A stretch of 64,000 bases of DNA from Corynebacterium amycolatum (GCF_016889425.1 NZ_CP069513.1:620001-684000), one strand, 5' to 3'. Positions 47,840 through 57,954 are shown, counted from the first letter of the stretch. The notes: a model not told the origin generated them from the sequence alone. A program made the numbers and translations.

Positions 47840-49117
47840 ATGTCGAATCAAAAGAAGGAGAACCGCAAGGGAGGGCTCGGTCGCGGTATCGCCGCACTGA
47901 TCCCAACTGCTCCGGCGGCTAACCCGTCGGTAGGTGAAAGTGCCGCGGATATTATTTTCGGTCCCCGCCGTACCCAGGGGGCGAAGCAGTATGGCAGTAG
48001 CGGAGTTGCCGACGTATTGGGCGCGGCCGCGACGGAATCCGGCACCTCGTTGCCTGAGAGGAAAAACGCCGGAAAATCCACAAAATCCGGGCAAAGCGAG
48101 CCGCATACTAATGAGGCGAATAAACGTCACAGTGACGATAACGCTATTGGTAAGTCTAGCAATGTTTCACGTGAAACAATGCCCTCGACGACGTCGGGAG
48201 TAGCGGACTACAGTGGCGCCGAGGCTGCTGATGTTGACACTACGGCCGCAAACGAGTTTGGCGCGACCTATCGCGAGGTCGATTTGAAGCTCATCACGCC
48301 GAACCCGAAGCAGCCACGAGAGGTCTTCGATGAAGAGCCCTTGAATGAGCTTGCTCACTCTATTCGTGAGTTCGGTCTATTGCAGCCGATTATCGTACGA
48401 CCAATCTCAACGGATAATCGTGCGGCAGCGCTCGAGGCAGCGCGCAAGGAAGATCCGAATGCGCTGCAACCCGAGTTTGAAATCATCATGGGTGAACGTC
48501 GCTGGCGTGCTTCTCAGCGAGCTGGAATTGACACGATTCCCGCCATCGTTCGCGATACTCCAAACCAGGACATGCTCCGCGATGCCCTACTAGAGAACAT
48601 CCATCGCGTGCAGCTGAACCCACTCGAAGAGGCCGCTGCGTACCAACAGCTGCTCGATGAGTTTGGTGTTACTCAGGCAGAGCTGGCGGATCGTATCGGT
48701 CGCTCGCGGCCCGTTATTACCAACATGATTCGACTCTTGCAGTTGCCGGTGGAGGTACAGCGACGAGTAGCGGTCGGTGTTCTGTCGGCTGGCCACGCAC
48801 GTGCCTTGCTTGGGGTCAAGGCAGGTAAGGAGGAACAGCAGCGCCTCGCCGAGCGAATTGTTGCTGAAGGACTATCTGTCCGTGCGACCGAAGAAGCAGT
48901 GACATTACTCAATGCAGGCGAGCGACCAAAGAAGCAGCACCGCGAGCCCACTCCGCAGCCGGAGGTACTCCACAATTGGGCTGATCGCCTGTCCAATTCT
49001 TTTGATACGAAGGTGACTGCCCAGATGGGCAAGCGTAAGGGCAAAATTGTCATCGAATTCGGCAACCTCGAGGACTTTGATCGCATCATGTCACTGATGC
49101 ATCTCGACGAAGAGTAA
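47840..49117 (+). CDS. parB: Chromosome partitioning protein ParB
   Basis: A 425-residue CTP-dependent DNA clamp. A long variable N-terminus (1-145) precedes the ParB/Srx domain: [35 protein letters not shown] and [15 protein letters not shown] (box with GERRWRA). [20 protein letters not shown] and a helix-turn-helix, [20 protein letters not shown], bind parS. The C-terminal dimer part ends [10 protein letters not shown] parS site lies within its own 5' part (48163-48178), at the end of the variable N-terminal region. Confidence 0.97.
   Translation: MSNQKKENRKGGLGRGIAALIPTAPAANPSVGESAADIIFGPRRTQGAKQYGSSGVADVLGAAATESGTSLPERKNAGKSTKSGQSEPHTNEANKRHSDDNAIGKSSNVSRETMPSTTSGVADYSGAEAADVDTTAANEFGATYREVDLKLITPNPKQPREVFDEEPLNELAHSIREFGLLQPIIVRPISTDNRAAALEAARKEDPNALQPEFEIIMGERRWRASQRAGIDTIPAIVRDTPNQDMLRDALLENIHRVQLNPLEEAAAYQQLLDEFGVTQAELADRIGRSRPVITNMIRLLQLPVEVQRRVAVGVLSAGHARALLGVKAGKEEQQRLAERIVAEGLSVRATEEAVTLLNAGERPKKQHREPTPQPEVLHNWADRLSNSFDTKVTAQMGKRKGKIVIEFGNLEDFDRIMSLMHLDEE
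48163..48178. promoter_or_regulatory. parS site, perfect, inside parB
   Basis: A third exact TGTTTCACGTGAAACA. It encodes NVSRET in the non-conserved N-terminal linker of ParB, so the DNA site does not disturb a domain. Confidence 0.97.
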
Positions 49118-49128
49118 ACCCGGTTACT

Positions 49129-50082
49129 GTGACTGAAGTATTCATCGAGAAAATCTCGCTGGCCGACATCGATGGAATCTATCCGGAGACGATGTTAAGC
49201 CTGTTTTGGGAACAGGGCATGGAGCATATCCGTACTGCAACTGCCCTAGCCCACTTCTCGTCTGAGCCGCGCGAACCTAATTTGGACCCTCGCAAGCCAG
49301 AAGAGGATGAAGCCCTCAACGGCGATTTAAAGCATTCGGACAGCCAACCCCCTATTCGGCCAACCGGAGCTAGTGAGAGCCCCTTAAATAGCGTCCTAAG
49401 CTCTGATTTAGCCGCCCAGGTGCGCTTGGAGAAGGAAGCATGGCTCAATACCGTCTACCTTTCCTGGGGGCCGTGCGGATATTCGCTACGGCGAAAGCCA
49501 CCGGCATCACGTATCGATGGGAAGCCTGAGACCGTCGGCACGCTCCTCTTTGCGCCCCCGCGCTTCTGCCCGACGACATTTTCCATGCCTTCCGGGCCAA
49601 TATCGCCGGATGCGATAGCGCTGACGAGTCTGCATTACAACGCTTTAGAGGTCGATGATGACATGCTCCGCGTTCTCATTGTGACCGCTCTGCACAAGCT
49701 CGCGCTGCGCGGGATCTCAGCGGTAGAGGCGTTTGGTTGCAGTGGCACAGCGGATTCTATGTCGGGACCCACGCCGTCATCGCCAACGCCTGACGACGGC
49801 ACGGAGAATCTAATCGCTGATTTCGAGGCGCAACTCGAAGAAAAGCTAAATCCAAAGCCGTGTATCTCAGATTCGTTGGCGGCGATTAACCATAACGCCG
49901 GTGATTTAATTCGTACGCGAACCCTTCTTGACTCCGGGTTTCGGGTGGTGACTCCACATCCGATTCATCCGAAACTCCGTATCGAGTTGGATGCGGAATT
50001 GGACTGGGATGAAGAAATCGGTCATGCGTTGGATCTAAGTGCGAAAGAACCCTTTATGCGCTCAAAGCTGTTCAGTCTCTAG
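49129..50082 (+). CDS. Conserved actinobacterial protein (Rv3916c position homologue), acetyltransferase-like
   Basis: A 317-residue protein starting at GTG 49129, 11 bp after parB. Its place between parB and cwlM matches the uncharacterised mycobacterial gene Rv3916c. The segment LNTVYLSWGPCGYSLRR, then VGTLLFAPPRFCPTTFSMPS and VDDDMLRVLIVTALHKLALR has a GNAT-like rhythm, and the C-terminus RTRTLLDSGFRVVTPHP fits the last GNAT strand. Two Pro/Ser/Asp-rich linkers (50-95, 203-225) split it. No clear acetyl-CoA loop Q/RxxGxG/A was seen, so the function stays open. Confidence 0.75.
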   Translation: MTEVFIEKISLADIDGIYPETMLSLFWEQGMEHIRTATALAHFSSEPREPNLDPRKPEEDEALNGDLKHSDSQPPIRPTGASESPLNSVLSSDLAAQVRLEKEAWLNTVYLSWGPCGYSLRRKPPASRIDGKPETVGTLLFAPPRFCPTTFSMPSGPISPDAIALTSLHYNALEVDDDMLRVLIVTALHKLALRGISAVEAFGCSGTADSMSGPTPSSPTPDDGTENLIADFEAQLEEKLNPKPCISDSLAAINHNAGDLIRTRTLLDSGFRVVTPHPIHPKLRIELDAELDWDEEIGHALDLSAKEPFMRSKLFSL

Positions 50083-50108
50083 CACCGGGTTACATAGGCC
50101 GGCCGTGT

Positions 50109-51293
50109 TTAGGCTTTTTCCTCTTCAATCAGCTGAGCAAAGCTGTAAGCGCCGGTCATTGGTTGCTCCTCTTCATCGCCCAGGTACAGACGCTTTACAG
50201 CGACAACGATAGATTCGGCAATTACGTCCCGCTGATCTGGGGAAGAAAGAATTGCCACGTCATCCTCATTGGTCAGGTAACCAACGGCGACTTCCACCGT
50301 GGGCATCCTGGTCAGACGGAGGAGATCCCAAGTACGGGCGTGCGAGCGGCAGTCCACCAGGCTCGTACGGGCAACAATTTCCCGCTGAATAAGGCCAGAG
50401 AGCTGTTCGCCCAGAATGGAGTTGGAGCCCTTCATCGAGCCGAAGTAAAAGGTCGCAATACCGCTGGCGCGGTTGTTGTGATAGTGATCAGCCTGCAGGG
50501 AGATGAAGATGTCAGCGCCAAATGCGTTGGCCATCTCAGCTCGATCTTCGATAGATGGGTTGTCGGTACGAGGACGAGACAGAATAGTCTCTGCACCCGC
50601 CGCGACAAGACGACCTTCGATGCGAGAGGCCAAATCCCAAAGAATTTCCTCTTCAGAAATCTGACCGTAGGGGCCGTCGACCACGACGCCGGGCTCCCCT
50701 GCCCCAAGGCCTGGATCAATGACAATGCGCTTGCCTGAGAGCTTAGGCCCCATCGTGCGCAGGATTTCCTTCTCGTGGAAAGCGTTTACCGAGCCACCAG
50801 TAACCCTTCTACCCAAGTAGCTGAGCGCTCGGAGAGTAACGGGGCCACAGATACCGTCGGGCTCCAACCCGTAATTGAGCTGGTATTCACGCACAGATGC
50901 ATCGGTCTTCGGGCCGAAGTGGCCGTCTACTCGGGCATCGTGGAAACCGAGCTCCTGCAAGGTAGCTTGGAGGACGCCCACGTCCTCACCGGTCATTTGT
51001 GACAGTGGATCGTAGGACAGTACGCGGGTGCCCAGAGTGTACGAAGCTTCTCGCAGTAGGCGCAGGGTGCTGTCGCGGATGATGCCGTCGGCATAGACAC
51101 CGCGGGACTGTTGGAACGCCAGGAGAGCGTTGCGCATATCCTCATCAAACAGGTCGTCGTCACCAGACCACTGAGGCGAGTTCTCCTCTGCAGCTGAGCC
51201 CTCCCAGTTGGGCAGAAGCCCAAGACGAGCCAGGGTAGAACGTACCTCGGCAACACGAGGTGACCTATCGCCCACCTTCAGAAACTCTGGCAC
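50109..51293 (-). CDS. cwlM: CwlM, N-acetylmuramoyl-L-alanine amidase-like regulator
   Basis: About 394 residues from GTG 51293 (VPEFLKVGDRSPRVAEVRST), which follows AGGGAG. Two peptidoglycan-binding domains (residues 8-75 and 90-160, with LQATLQELGFHDARVDGHFG) precede an Amidase_3 domain (KRIVIDPGLGAGEPGVVVDG to the end). No signal peptide was seen, which agrees with the cytoplasmic mycobacterial CwlM that, once phosphorylated by PknB, activates MurA and binds FhaA and MurJ. In classic amidases the first zinc ligand is a His in the DPGHGG-like motif; here it reads DPGLGAG, so hydrolase activity is doubtful. It is convergent with the Rv3916c-like gene. Confidence 0.92.
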   Translation of the reverse strand: MPEFLKVGDRSPRVAEVRSTLARLGLLPNWEGSAAEENSPQWSGDDDLFDEDMRNALLAFQQSRGVYADGIIRDSTLRLLREASYTLGTRVLSYDPLSQMTGEDVGVLQATLQELGFHDARVDGHFGPKTDASVREYQLNYGLEPDGICGPVTLRALSYLGRRVTGGSVNAFHEKEILRTMGPKLSGKRIVIDPGLGAGEPGVVVDGPYGQISEEEILWDLASRIEGRLVAAGAETILSRPRTDNPSIEDRAEMANAFGADIFISLQADHYHNNRASGIATFYFGSMKGSNSILGEQLSGLIQREIVARTSLVDCRSHARTWDLLRLTRMPTVEVAVGYLTNEDDVAILSSPDQRDVIAESIVVAVKRLYLGDEEEQPMTGAYSFAQLIEEEKA

Positions 51294-51704
51294 GAAAACT
51301 CCCTTCCGAACTCCACAATTATGTTCAGGCCGTTGTGGGGTTCTCACAACACTTAATCAGTATTACTGGCCAGTGAGCTAAACGAAACTTCAGTTAAGAA
51401 ACTTCGCGCACTCTCAGAGGATATGGTCAGCAATACCTCTTAAGTTGGCGGCAACCTGGTTCCTTCACGGTATTAAGGAAGACGTAAACCGCCATTTCCA
51501 GCAAGATTACCAGGTCGCAGGCGCGAATTGATTGTTACGAGGGCGCGTCGGCAAGCCCGACGGCAAAACCCCAGAACTAACTCTAAATCACAACCATAAC
51601 TTCAGTCACATCTTAATGGGGCGTGTCCAAGGAAGGTGGGAGAAGTGAAGTGACGGGTGAGCAGGTGCGACCTCGTATCGGATAAGGAGCAACCCCTGGT
51701 TTTT
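51294..51704. other. Gene-free gap between trxA and cwlM
   Basis: About 410 bp with no convincing frame. It holds the cwlM leader and a weak 6-bp hairpin near 51546-51562 (CGTCGG / CCGACG) without a T run. No repeat or RNA gene recognised. Confidence 0.5.
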
Positions 51705-52025
51705 TTAAAGGTGCTTCTCGATGAGCGCCGTGATTTCGCCCTTCGGGCGGATTCCGCGAATCTCTTCGACCTTCTTGCCGTCCTTGAATAGGAGCAGGCT
51801 TGGGATGGACATAATCTGGAACATGCCAGCCAGTGCACGCTCCTCATCGACGTTGACCTTGGCGATGACGGCCTTGCCATCGAGCTCGGTCGCAACCTCG
51901 TCGAGAACGGGAGCAATCTTCTTACACGGGCCACACCACTCTGCCCAGAAATCTACAAGTACCGGCTTATCGGATTCGAGGACATCGGACTTAAAGGTAT
52001 TGGCGGTGACAGTTACCGGAGCCAT
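51705..52025 (-). CDS. trxA: Thioredoxin
   Basis: A 106-residue thioredoxin with the active site FWAEWCGPCKKIAP and the cis-Pro loop MSIPSLLLFKDGK. It reduces protein disulfides with electrons from thioredoxin reductase, encoded upstream on the same strand (trxB). AAGGAG lies upstream of ATG 52025. In C. glutamicum trx genes are under SigM control; sigM is two genes upstream. Confidence 0.97.
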   Translation of the reverse strand: MAPVTVTANTFKSDVLESDKPVLVDFWAEWCGPCKKIAPVLDEVATELDGKAVIAKVNVDEERALAGMFQIMSIPSLLLFKDGKKVEEIRGIRPKGEITALIEKHL

Positions 52026-52418
52026 GAAATTCTTCTCCTTAGAATGAGCTCGTTTGAGTTCTTAGTGGTTTTGATTCGTGCTCTTGATTCTAATTTTTCA
52101 ACCTAGTTTCTTCAGTCTCGCGTACGGATTTGGCGCTAAAGGCGTCAAAAATTAGGGCTTCCGGTGGCGTGAGTGAAGTACTAAATTGTTAATTAATGGT
52201 GTTCTTGGGAACGCTGCGAGCGCTCGATGGGTGCGGGGCGGATCGGGCTATAACACGTCCCGCTGCGCCCTCATTGAGCGACAGCTAACAACAATTGGGC
52301 TGACTGACTATCGGGTACTCCCAATAGTTGGATGTCTGCAATCGTTGGCGTTATCCAACAATTGCACCGCCCCAACTAATAGCTGTTTATCCAGCTAGCG
52401 AGGCTACCCTGCTTTCAG
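52026..52418. other. Gene-free gap between trxB and trxA
   Basis: About 390 bp without a convincing gene. It holds the trxA promoter. Several short inverted motifs occur (CCAATAGTTGGA, CCAACAATTG, TAGCTG/CAGCTA at 52380-52397), none strong enough to call a terminator or RNA. It suggests trxA has its own promoter. Confidence 0.5.
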
Positions 52419-53357
52419 CTACCGAGCAACAGTTTCCAAGTAGTGCTCAGCATCCAGCGCGGCCTTGCAGCCAGAGCCGGCGGCGGTAATTGCCTGCTGG
52501 TAATGCGAGTCAACAACGTCGCCCGCTGCAAAGACACCCTTGAGGGAGGTCTGGGTGCTCGGAGCGGCTACCTGAATGTAGCCATTCTCGTCGCAGTCCA
52601 GCTGATTGCGAACCATCTGCGAACGTGGCTCGTGGCCAATTGCTACGAACATGGCAGTCACATCGAGGACGGATTTCTCGCCAGTGACGGTGTCTTCCAG
52701 CTCGAGACCGGTAACTGAACCCTTGTCCTCACCAAGAACCTGGGACACAACCTTGTTCGTCGCAAAGCGAATCTTGTCATTGTTCTGGGCGCGCTCAACC
52801 ATAATCTTTGACGCGCGGAACTCGTCGCGGCGATGGACAATCGTCACCGAGCGGGCGAACTTGGTAAGGAAGGTTGCCTCTTCCATCGCGGAGTCACCGC
52901 CACCGATGACGGCGATATCGTGGTCACGGAAGAAGAAACCATCACAGGTGGCACAGGCGCTGACACCGTGGCCCAGCAGTGCCTGCTCGCCCGGAGCACC
53001 GACATAACGCGGAGCGGCACCGGTTGCCAAGATGACAGCGTGAGCCTTGTGCTCTTCTCCGCCAACCCAAACAGACTTGATGTCGCCGGTGAGATCCATG
53101 CGATCAACAATCTCCATGCGCAGGTCAGCGCCGAAGCGCTCAGCCTGTGCGCGCATCTGATCCATTAGCTCTGGCCCCATGATGCCCTCGGAGAAACCTG
53201 GGTAGTTCTCCACGTCGGTAGTCGTCATAAGCAGACCGCCAAACTCGATGCCCTCGAACACCACAGGCTTCAGGTCGGCGCGGGCTGCGTAGGTGGCAGC
53301 CGTGTAGCCGGCGGGACCGGAACCGACAATGATCAGGTCGTGAACGATATCGCTCAT
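52419..53357 (-). CDS. trxB: Thioredoxin reductase
   Basis: A 312-residue low-molecular-weight flavoprotein. The FAD motif is [20 protein letters not shown], the redox disulfide [14 protein letters not shown] (CATC), the NADPH motif [17 protein letters not shown] and the C-terminal FAD part [20 protein letters not shown]. It passes electrons from NADPH to thioredoxin (trxA next). In mycobacteria the same order sigM-trxB-trxC-cwlM is found. Confidence 0.98.
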   Translation of the reverse strand: MSDIVHDLIIVGSGPAGYTAATYAARADLKPVVFEGIEFGGLLMTTTDVENYPGFSEGIMGPELMDQMRAQAERFGADLRMEIVDRMDLTGDIKSVWVGGEEHKAHAVILATGAAPRYVGAPGEQALLGHGVSACATCDGFFFRDHDIAVIGGGDSAMEEATFLTKFARSVTIVHRRDEFRASKIMVERAQNNDKIRFATNKVVSQVLGEDKGSVTGLELEDTVTGEKSVLDVTAMFVAIGHEPRSQMVRNQLDCDENGYIQVAAPSTQTSLKGVFAAGDVVDSHYQQAITAAGSGCKAALDAEHYLETVAR

Positions 53358-53525
53358 GAAGACTCCTATAATTTTTATCTCTCACATCACATGGCGCACA
53401 GTGATGCTCAGTAGTAAGCAAATTTTTCAGCTCCGGGAAAGAAATTACCGGAAACAGCTACCTCAACCAACGTGAGGTTAGCCATCTCTATTCCCCTCCC
53501 CTGTTTCTCCCCTGCTTCGCAGTTG

Positions 53526-54089
53526 TTAGGCCACCTGCACTTCTTCCAACTGTCGCCGAAGCGCACGACGCGCCCGCGCTCGTCGAGACTTCAACGTTCC
53601 GCTCGGTTGCCCAATACTGCGAGAGGTCTCTTGCAGCGAATACCCAAAGATGTCCAAGTACAACAGGGCATCCCACTGATCCGTTGGTAACTGCTCCAAT
53701 GCGGCGACCATAGTCACTCGTAGCGGAACATCCGGGCAGGGAATCGGCTGTGAACTCAGAAGCGTCTCAAAATCTTCGTCCTTATCGCACAGAGAAATCT
53801 CCCCGAAACGACCGCGGATGTGGTCAATACACGCATTCTTCACGATGCACGTCAGCCACGTCGCCACCGTAGAACGCCCGCGAAAACTCGCCGCCCCCGC
53901 AATTGCCCGCGCCAACCCCTCCTGTACCCCATCCAAGGGATCGAAATCATCCCGACGATATCGCCGCGCCATAGCTACCAACTGTGGGTAATAACGCTGT
54001 GCCAACACCGCGAACGCGCGACGATCCCCCGCCAGGTGCGCCTTTAATAACTCACGATCAACCTCGTCCGCAGATGCATGCTTTCGCAT
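53526..54089 (-). CDS. sigM: ECF RNA polymerase sigma factor SigM
   Basis: About 187 residues from ATG 54089 (MRKHASADEVDRELLKAHLA). Region 2 is seen in LAQRYYPQLVAMARRYRRDD and VATWLTCIVKNACIDHIRGR; region 4 in LEQLPTDQWDALLYLDIFGY then SLQETSRSIGQPSGTLKSRR. The frame is open to 54218; ATG 54176 behind AGGAG (short spacing) is the main alternative start. C. glutamicum SigM controls disulfide and heat stress genes including trx. No anti-sigma factor gene lies next to it. Basic C-terminal end. Confidence 0.9.
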   Translation of the reverse strand: MRKHASADEVDRELLKAHLAGDRRAFAVLAQRYYPQLVAMARRYRRDDFDPLDGVQEGLARAIAGAASFRGRSTVATWLTCIVKNACIDHIRGRFGEISLCDKDEDFETLLSSQPIPCPDVPLRVTMVAALEQLPTDQWDALLYLDIFGYSLQETSRSIGQPSGTLKSRRARARRALRRQLEEVQVA

Positions 54090-54324
54090 ACCGACGACGC
54101 CATAGTCCCCCAGTCGCCGACCCGCATGGGCTTTACGGTGACTGTCCCCAATTCGATTTCTTCCCCCAAAGTTCATGGCTCCTATGCAAACACGAAACCT
54201 GCGCTCTCCGCTTGGCAAAACTGCCGTGGAGACCGCGGGCTGTGGATGAATTTCAAAATGTCCCAGTAGCTGTGGATAACTTGGGACAACTTAAACTGTT
54301 GCCGCCTAAGGCAAGCTCAGAGCG

Positions 54325-57300
54325 TTATTCCGTACCACGCACCTGGATATCGCCAATTGCAACTGGCAGCAACGAATCCGGGGATTGCTCAGCCAGATTG
54401 CGGTCGCCGACAAGTGGGTTGTCCGAATCGGAATTCTGCGACTCAGCATCAGCATTCGTATCAGCATCGGTGTCTGAGTTGCTGTCGGCTACCGCTTCCG
54501 CAGCCGTCGGCAAGCTGGAGATCCAGACAACAAGGTTCTTCCACTCGGTGTCGCGGCTATCAATTTCGATAGTTGTCGTACCTGAGGTGGCGGTTGCGCT
54601 ACCGAGAACCGTTGTGTCATCCAAGTTCGTCGAGTCAGCATCGCGTAGGCCGCGAACTTCAATGTGTGCGCCCGGGGTCGCAGAGACCTTAAGCTCTCGA
54701 ATGGTTGCCGGTTCATCCAGAGTGACCCGAATACCAACACCAGGTTTAAAGTCCTCTGGACGATTGCCGAACTGGCTGAGGTAAGTAGAAGTTACCCAGA
54801 AGCTTTCCTCGTCATTATCGATGGTCAGCTCAGCCATGTCCGGATTGTCTGGACCTGCTGCCGGGTTGTCGGTGTCGGCCTGCCACTCGCTAGCGTCGGC
54901 AAGCGAGAGCGTCGTGACCGGAGCCGGGCCGCGTCGTACGGACTCGGAGTTAATCGGTGCGTCCGAGGAACGGTTAACCAGACCAAAGATGCCCGCGGCG
55001 ACAAGTGCACCGACAATGACTACGCCGACAACGACTGCGCCGGTGCTGAATGCGCGGGTGCGATTCTTGGTGTGATGAGCGTTTGATTGGGCTGCACCGC
55101 CGGCATCGACGGATTCGCGCGCACCGGTGTCGGGGTCGATTGCGAGAAACTCCGAAGAATCGGGGCCCAGCGCTGCGGCGCGCAAATCCTCGGCGAGCGT
55201 GCGAGCTGGCGACTCCTGCCCATTGAAGTTCTCCGGGCGTGTTTGCTTCGCGCGGTCGATGGCAGCAGAAATATCAGAGGGGATGTTCGTCACGCTGTAG
55301 AACAGCTCGTCGATGACTGAAAGCAACGCGCTGTAGTCCGAACGTTGCGAGCTATTGGGCAAAACGACGGGGAAAGCGTCGTAGATGTGGCCGTCGCTGC
55401 TGATTCGCAATTGTCCAGGCTTGTTTGTCAGGCCAAGGCAGCGCCCAGATTCGTGGGCGTCGGCGATCGTCTCGGCAAGTGATGCAACTGCGAGTGCCAG
55501 GGCATCCGGATGGGCGGCCTGATCGAACCGCTCAATACCGATACTGCTGGTCCAGTCGGCGACGATGAGCACCTCGGTGCGTGTCTTCGCCACGCTATGA
55601 ATCCGCGACATTCCGGCGCCAGCCAAGTCACGCAGCTCATTGGTCGTCGTGGCAATCTTCTGGGCGGCAGCCGATGGCGAAGTGTCGTAGTACGGCAGTG
55701 CAATCGTGTCGACGAAGACAAGTGCGACATCTGCGTTATCGGGATCTCCCATATCCATGGCGCGCCACAGGCGCAGACCTGGGTAGGTCGCGACTTCAGA
55801 ACGCAGACGGAAACGACCACCTGAGACCATCTCGCCGGGTACATAGCGGGTTGGGCGAGAACCCTGCGTCGGCATCGGCGGCAGCAGCGGCGAAGCGGTG
55901 AAGCCCTCGTTTGCCAGACCCGTGGCCTCGCCGATCAGGTTCGACGGGGCAATCGAGAAAGCATCAGCGGCGAAGCCACGTTCGCGCTCCATATCCTCAC
56001 GGTCGGCGACGGCATTGTCGGCTGCATGAGGCTGCGGAGCAAAGCGGCGTAGACCCGGGATGCGGCCGAGGAAGCCGCCCAGAACGCGGACCTCTTCCAA
56101 TGGAGCCTGAGCGAGGACCAGGCCGGTACCGATGAGGAAGACCACGCCGGTGACGATGGTCTGCAGCAGCACGCCGAAGGAACCGAAGAAATCGAACAGC
56201 ACAAGGTCGGTCAATGCGAATGCGCCCCAAGCAACGGCGACACCGACAAGCGACGCCCCCAGTGCCCACAGCACGGTGTGGACGGTCGCCTTACTGTCCA
56301 AGTGTCCGAGAGTGCGGCGCAAGAGCAAGAAGCCAATTACTGCGCCGGCGACGAAACCGAAACCGTTGGCAGCACCGAGCAACACGACGACGGTCTCATC
56401 GTCAGAAGCCAGACGAGGAGCGAAGAACGACAGAATCACCTTGACGGTGGTAATGCCGAGGATGATGAAAGTCGGGGTCCAGGCCTCTTCACGGGCGTAG
56501 AAAACACGCAAGTGCAAAAGCACGATGGCATATGGAATAAGCGAGAACGCCGAGAAGGACAGCGTCCAGCCAAGAATCTCCGCGGTTTCGCGGGGGAACT
56601 CCAGATACGCGAAAAGACCGACGGCGATGGGGCGGCCGAATGCGGTGAAGAAGGCGACGATCGGCACCAGCGCAATCATGGTCAGACGCGTACCGATGGA
56701 TAGATCGCGGACCACTGCCCCATCATTACCGTCGGCTGCATTGCGGGACAGTCGCGGCATGATGGCGGTCAGCAAGGTAACGCCGATGATGCCGTAGGGC
56801 ACCTGCAACAGCAGCCAAGCCTGCTGGTAAATCGTCGGCGCTGCCTTGGAGGCAGTCGAGGCAATATTGGTGGTGATGAAGTAACCAGCCTGGGAAATTG
56901 CCACGTAGGTGATAATCGCAACACCCATGCCGGTGAACTGTTTGATGCGGTCGTCGATACCCCACAGCGGACGCAAGTCAATGCCCGCGCGCTTGAGGTA
57001 GGGAATCATGATGGCTGCCTGAATGACGACACCCAGAGTGGTACCAAGACCCAAAAGCAGGATGTGCGGATCGGAGAGTGAACCGTCCGAATCCGGACTC
57101 AATTGGCCGGGCAGGAACAGATATAGCAAGAGCGTGGCAATGGCCACGACGTTGTTGGCGACAGGTGCCCACGCACCGGGTTTAAAGATTCCCTTGGTGT
57201 TTAGCACCGCCATGAGCAGCGCAAATATGCCGTAGAAGATGATTTGCGGCAATAATAAGAACGCAAATGACGTCGCCAGCGGAACGTTGACCTTACCGGC

Positions 57301-57927
57301 CTCGTTAAGGCTCAATCTGGTCAATAGTGGCGCACCTATCACTGCTAGCACCGTCACCACTGCCAACAGCGTCATAGAGACAGTCAAGAGACGTCTAATG
57401 AAGGCGGCACCGTGATCTGGATCCTCCTTCTCCGCGCGCACCAACACCGGCACCACCAGAGAAGTCAGCACCGCGCCGAGGACGATTTCCGTAATCAGGT
57501 TCGGCAGTGTGTTGGCGACGTTGAAGGCTGAAGCCACAGCCGGACCCAGCGTCGCGCCGATAAGCAGGTTTCGCAAAAAACCCGTAATGCGTGAAATCAG
57601 GGTAGCGATTGCCATCGAGCCCGTGGAGGCGACGATGTCCGAGTTCGACTGTTCCTGATTTGCGTCCGTCGTCGAGTCCGCGGAGGAATCGCCGGAAGCG
57701 GTTGCTGTCGCAGTTGCCGCCTTTGCCGGCGATGGTGATGCCGATTCCGTCATCGCGTCAGCGGCGGTATCGGCATTTGCCTTATGGCCGGATACGCGAG
57801 TTAGGTCCGGGGCCGCTTCGGCCGGCTGAGATTCAGCCGTTGGCCGCGCCGCCGGAACCGGAGCCGGTGGCGCGGGGCGACGAATGCGGCCTCGAAGTCC
57901 AGATTTATGCGCGTCTGAGTCAGTCAC
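54325..57927 (-). CDS. murJ: Lipid II flippase MurJ/MviN with pseudokinase extension
   Basis: A 1200-residue protein. Residues 1-90 are a Pro/Ala/Ser-rich cytoplasmic lead. The 14-helix MurJ domain (about 95-620) has ATLISRITGFLRNLLIGATL at its start. A cytoplasmic protein-kinase-like domain (about 690-890) begins VSGGRFRLRSEVATYPGLRL but lacks HRD and DFG motifs, so it is a pseudokinase. One more membrane helix (about 961-984) and a C-terminal extracellular beta domain (about 1010-1200) follow. In M. tuberculosis (Rv3910) PknB phosphorylates this pseudokinase and FhaA binds it to restrain lipid II export. It is encoded next to a DUF6049 gene as there. Confidence 0.95.
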   Translation of the reverse strand: MTDSDAHKSGLRGRIRRPAPPAPVPAARPTAESQPAEAAPDLTRVSGHKANADTAADAMTESASPSPAKAATATATASGDSSADSTTDANQEQSNSDIVASTGSMAIATLISRITGFLRNLLIGATLGPAVASAFNVANTLPNLITEIVLGAVLTSLVVPVLVRAEKEDPDHGAAFIRRLLTVSMTLLAVVTVLAVIGAPLLTRLSLNEAGKVNVPLATSFAFLLLPQIIFYGIFALLMAVLNTKGIFKPGAWAPVANNVVAIATLLLYLFLPGQLSPDSDGSLSDPHILLLGLGTTLGVVIQAAIMIPYLKRAGIDLRPLWGIDDRIKQFTGMGVAIITYVAISQAGYFITTNIASTASKAAPTIYQQAWLLLQVPYGIIGVTLLTAIMPRLSRNAADGNDGAVVRDLSIGTRLTMIALVPIVAFFTAFGRPIAVGLFAYLEFPRETAEILGWTLSFSAFSLIPYAIVLLHLRVFYAREEAWTPTFIILGITTVKVILSFFAPRLASDDETVVVLLGAANGFGFVAGAVIGFLLLRRTLGHLDSKATVHTVLWALGASLVGVAVAWGAFALTDLVLFDFFGSFGVLLQTIVTGVVFLIGTGLVLAQAPLEEVRVLGGFLGRIPGLRRFAPQPHAADNAVADREDMERERGFAADAFSIAPSNLIGEATGLANEGFTASPLLPPMPTQGSRPTRYVPGEMVSGGRFRLRSEVATYPGLRLWRAMDMGDPDNADVALVFVDTIALPYYDTSPSAAAQKIATTTNELRDLAGAGMSRIHSVAKTRTEVLIVADWTSSIGIERFDQAAHPDALALAVASLAETIADAHESGRCLGLTNKPGQLRISSDGHIYDAFPVVLPNSSQRSDYSALLSVIDELFYSVTNIPSDISAAIDRAKQTRPENFNGQESPARTLAEDLRAAALGPDSSEFLAIDPDTGARESVDAGGAAQSNAHHTKNRTRAFSTGAVVVGVVIVGALVAAGIFGLVNRSSDAPINSESVRRGPAPVTTLSLADASEWQADTDNPAAGPDNPDMAELTIDNDEESFWVTSTYLSQFGNRPEDFKPGVGIRVTLDEPATIRELKVSATPGAHIEVRGLRDADSTNLDDTTVLGSATATSGTTTIEIDSRDTEWKNLVVWISSLPTAAEAVADSNSDTDADTNADAESQNSDSDNPLVGDRNLAEQSPDSLLPVAIGDIQVRGTE

Positions 57928-57954
57928 ATGTCCTATTGTTGCTTAAAAGGGGGT

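Noticed and set aside
52186-52398. A 70-codon plus-strand frame between trxB and trxA
   Set aside because: No ribosome site, no recognisable domain, and composition like the surrounding spacer.
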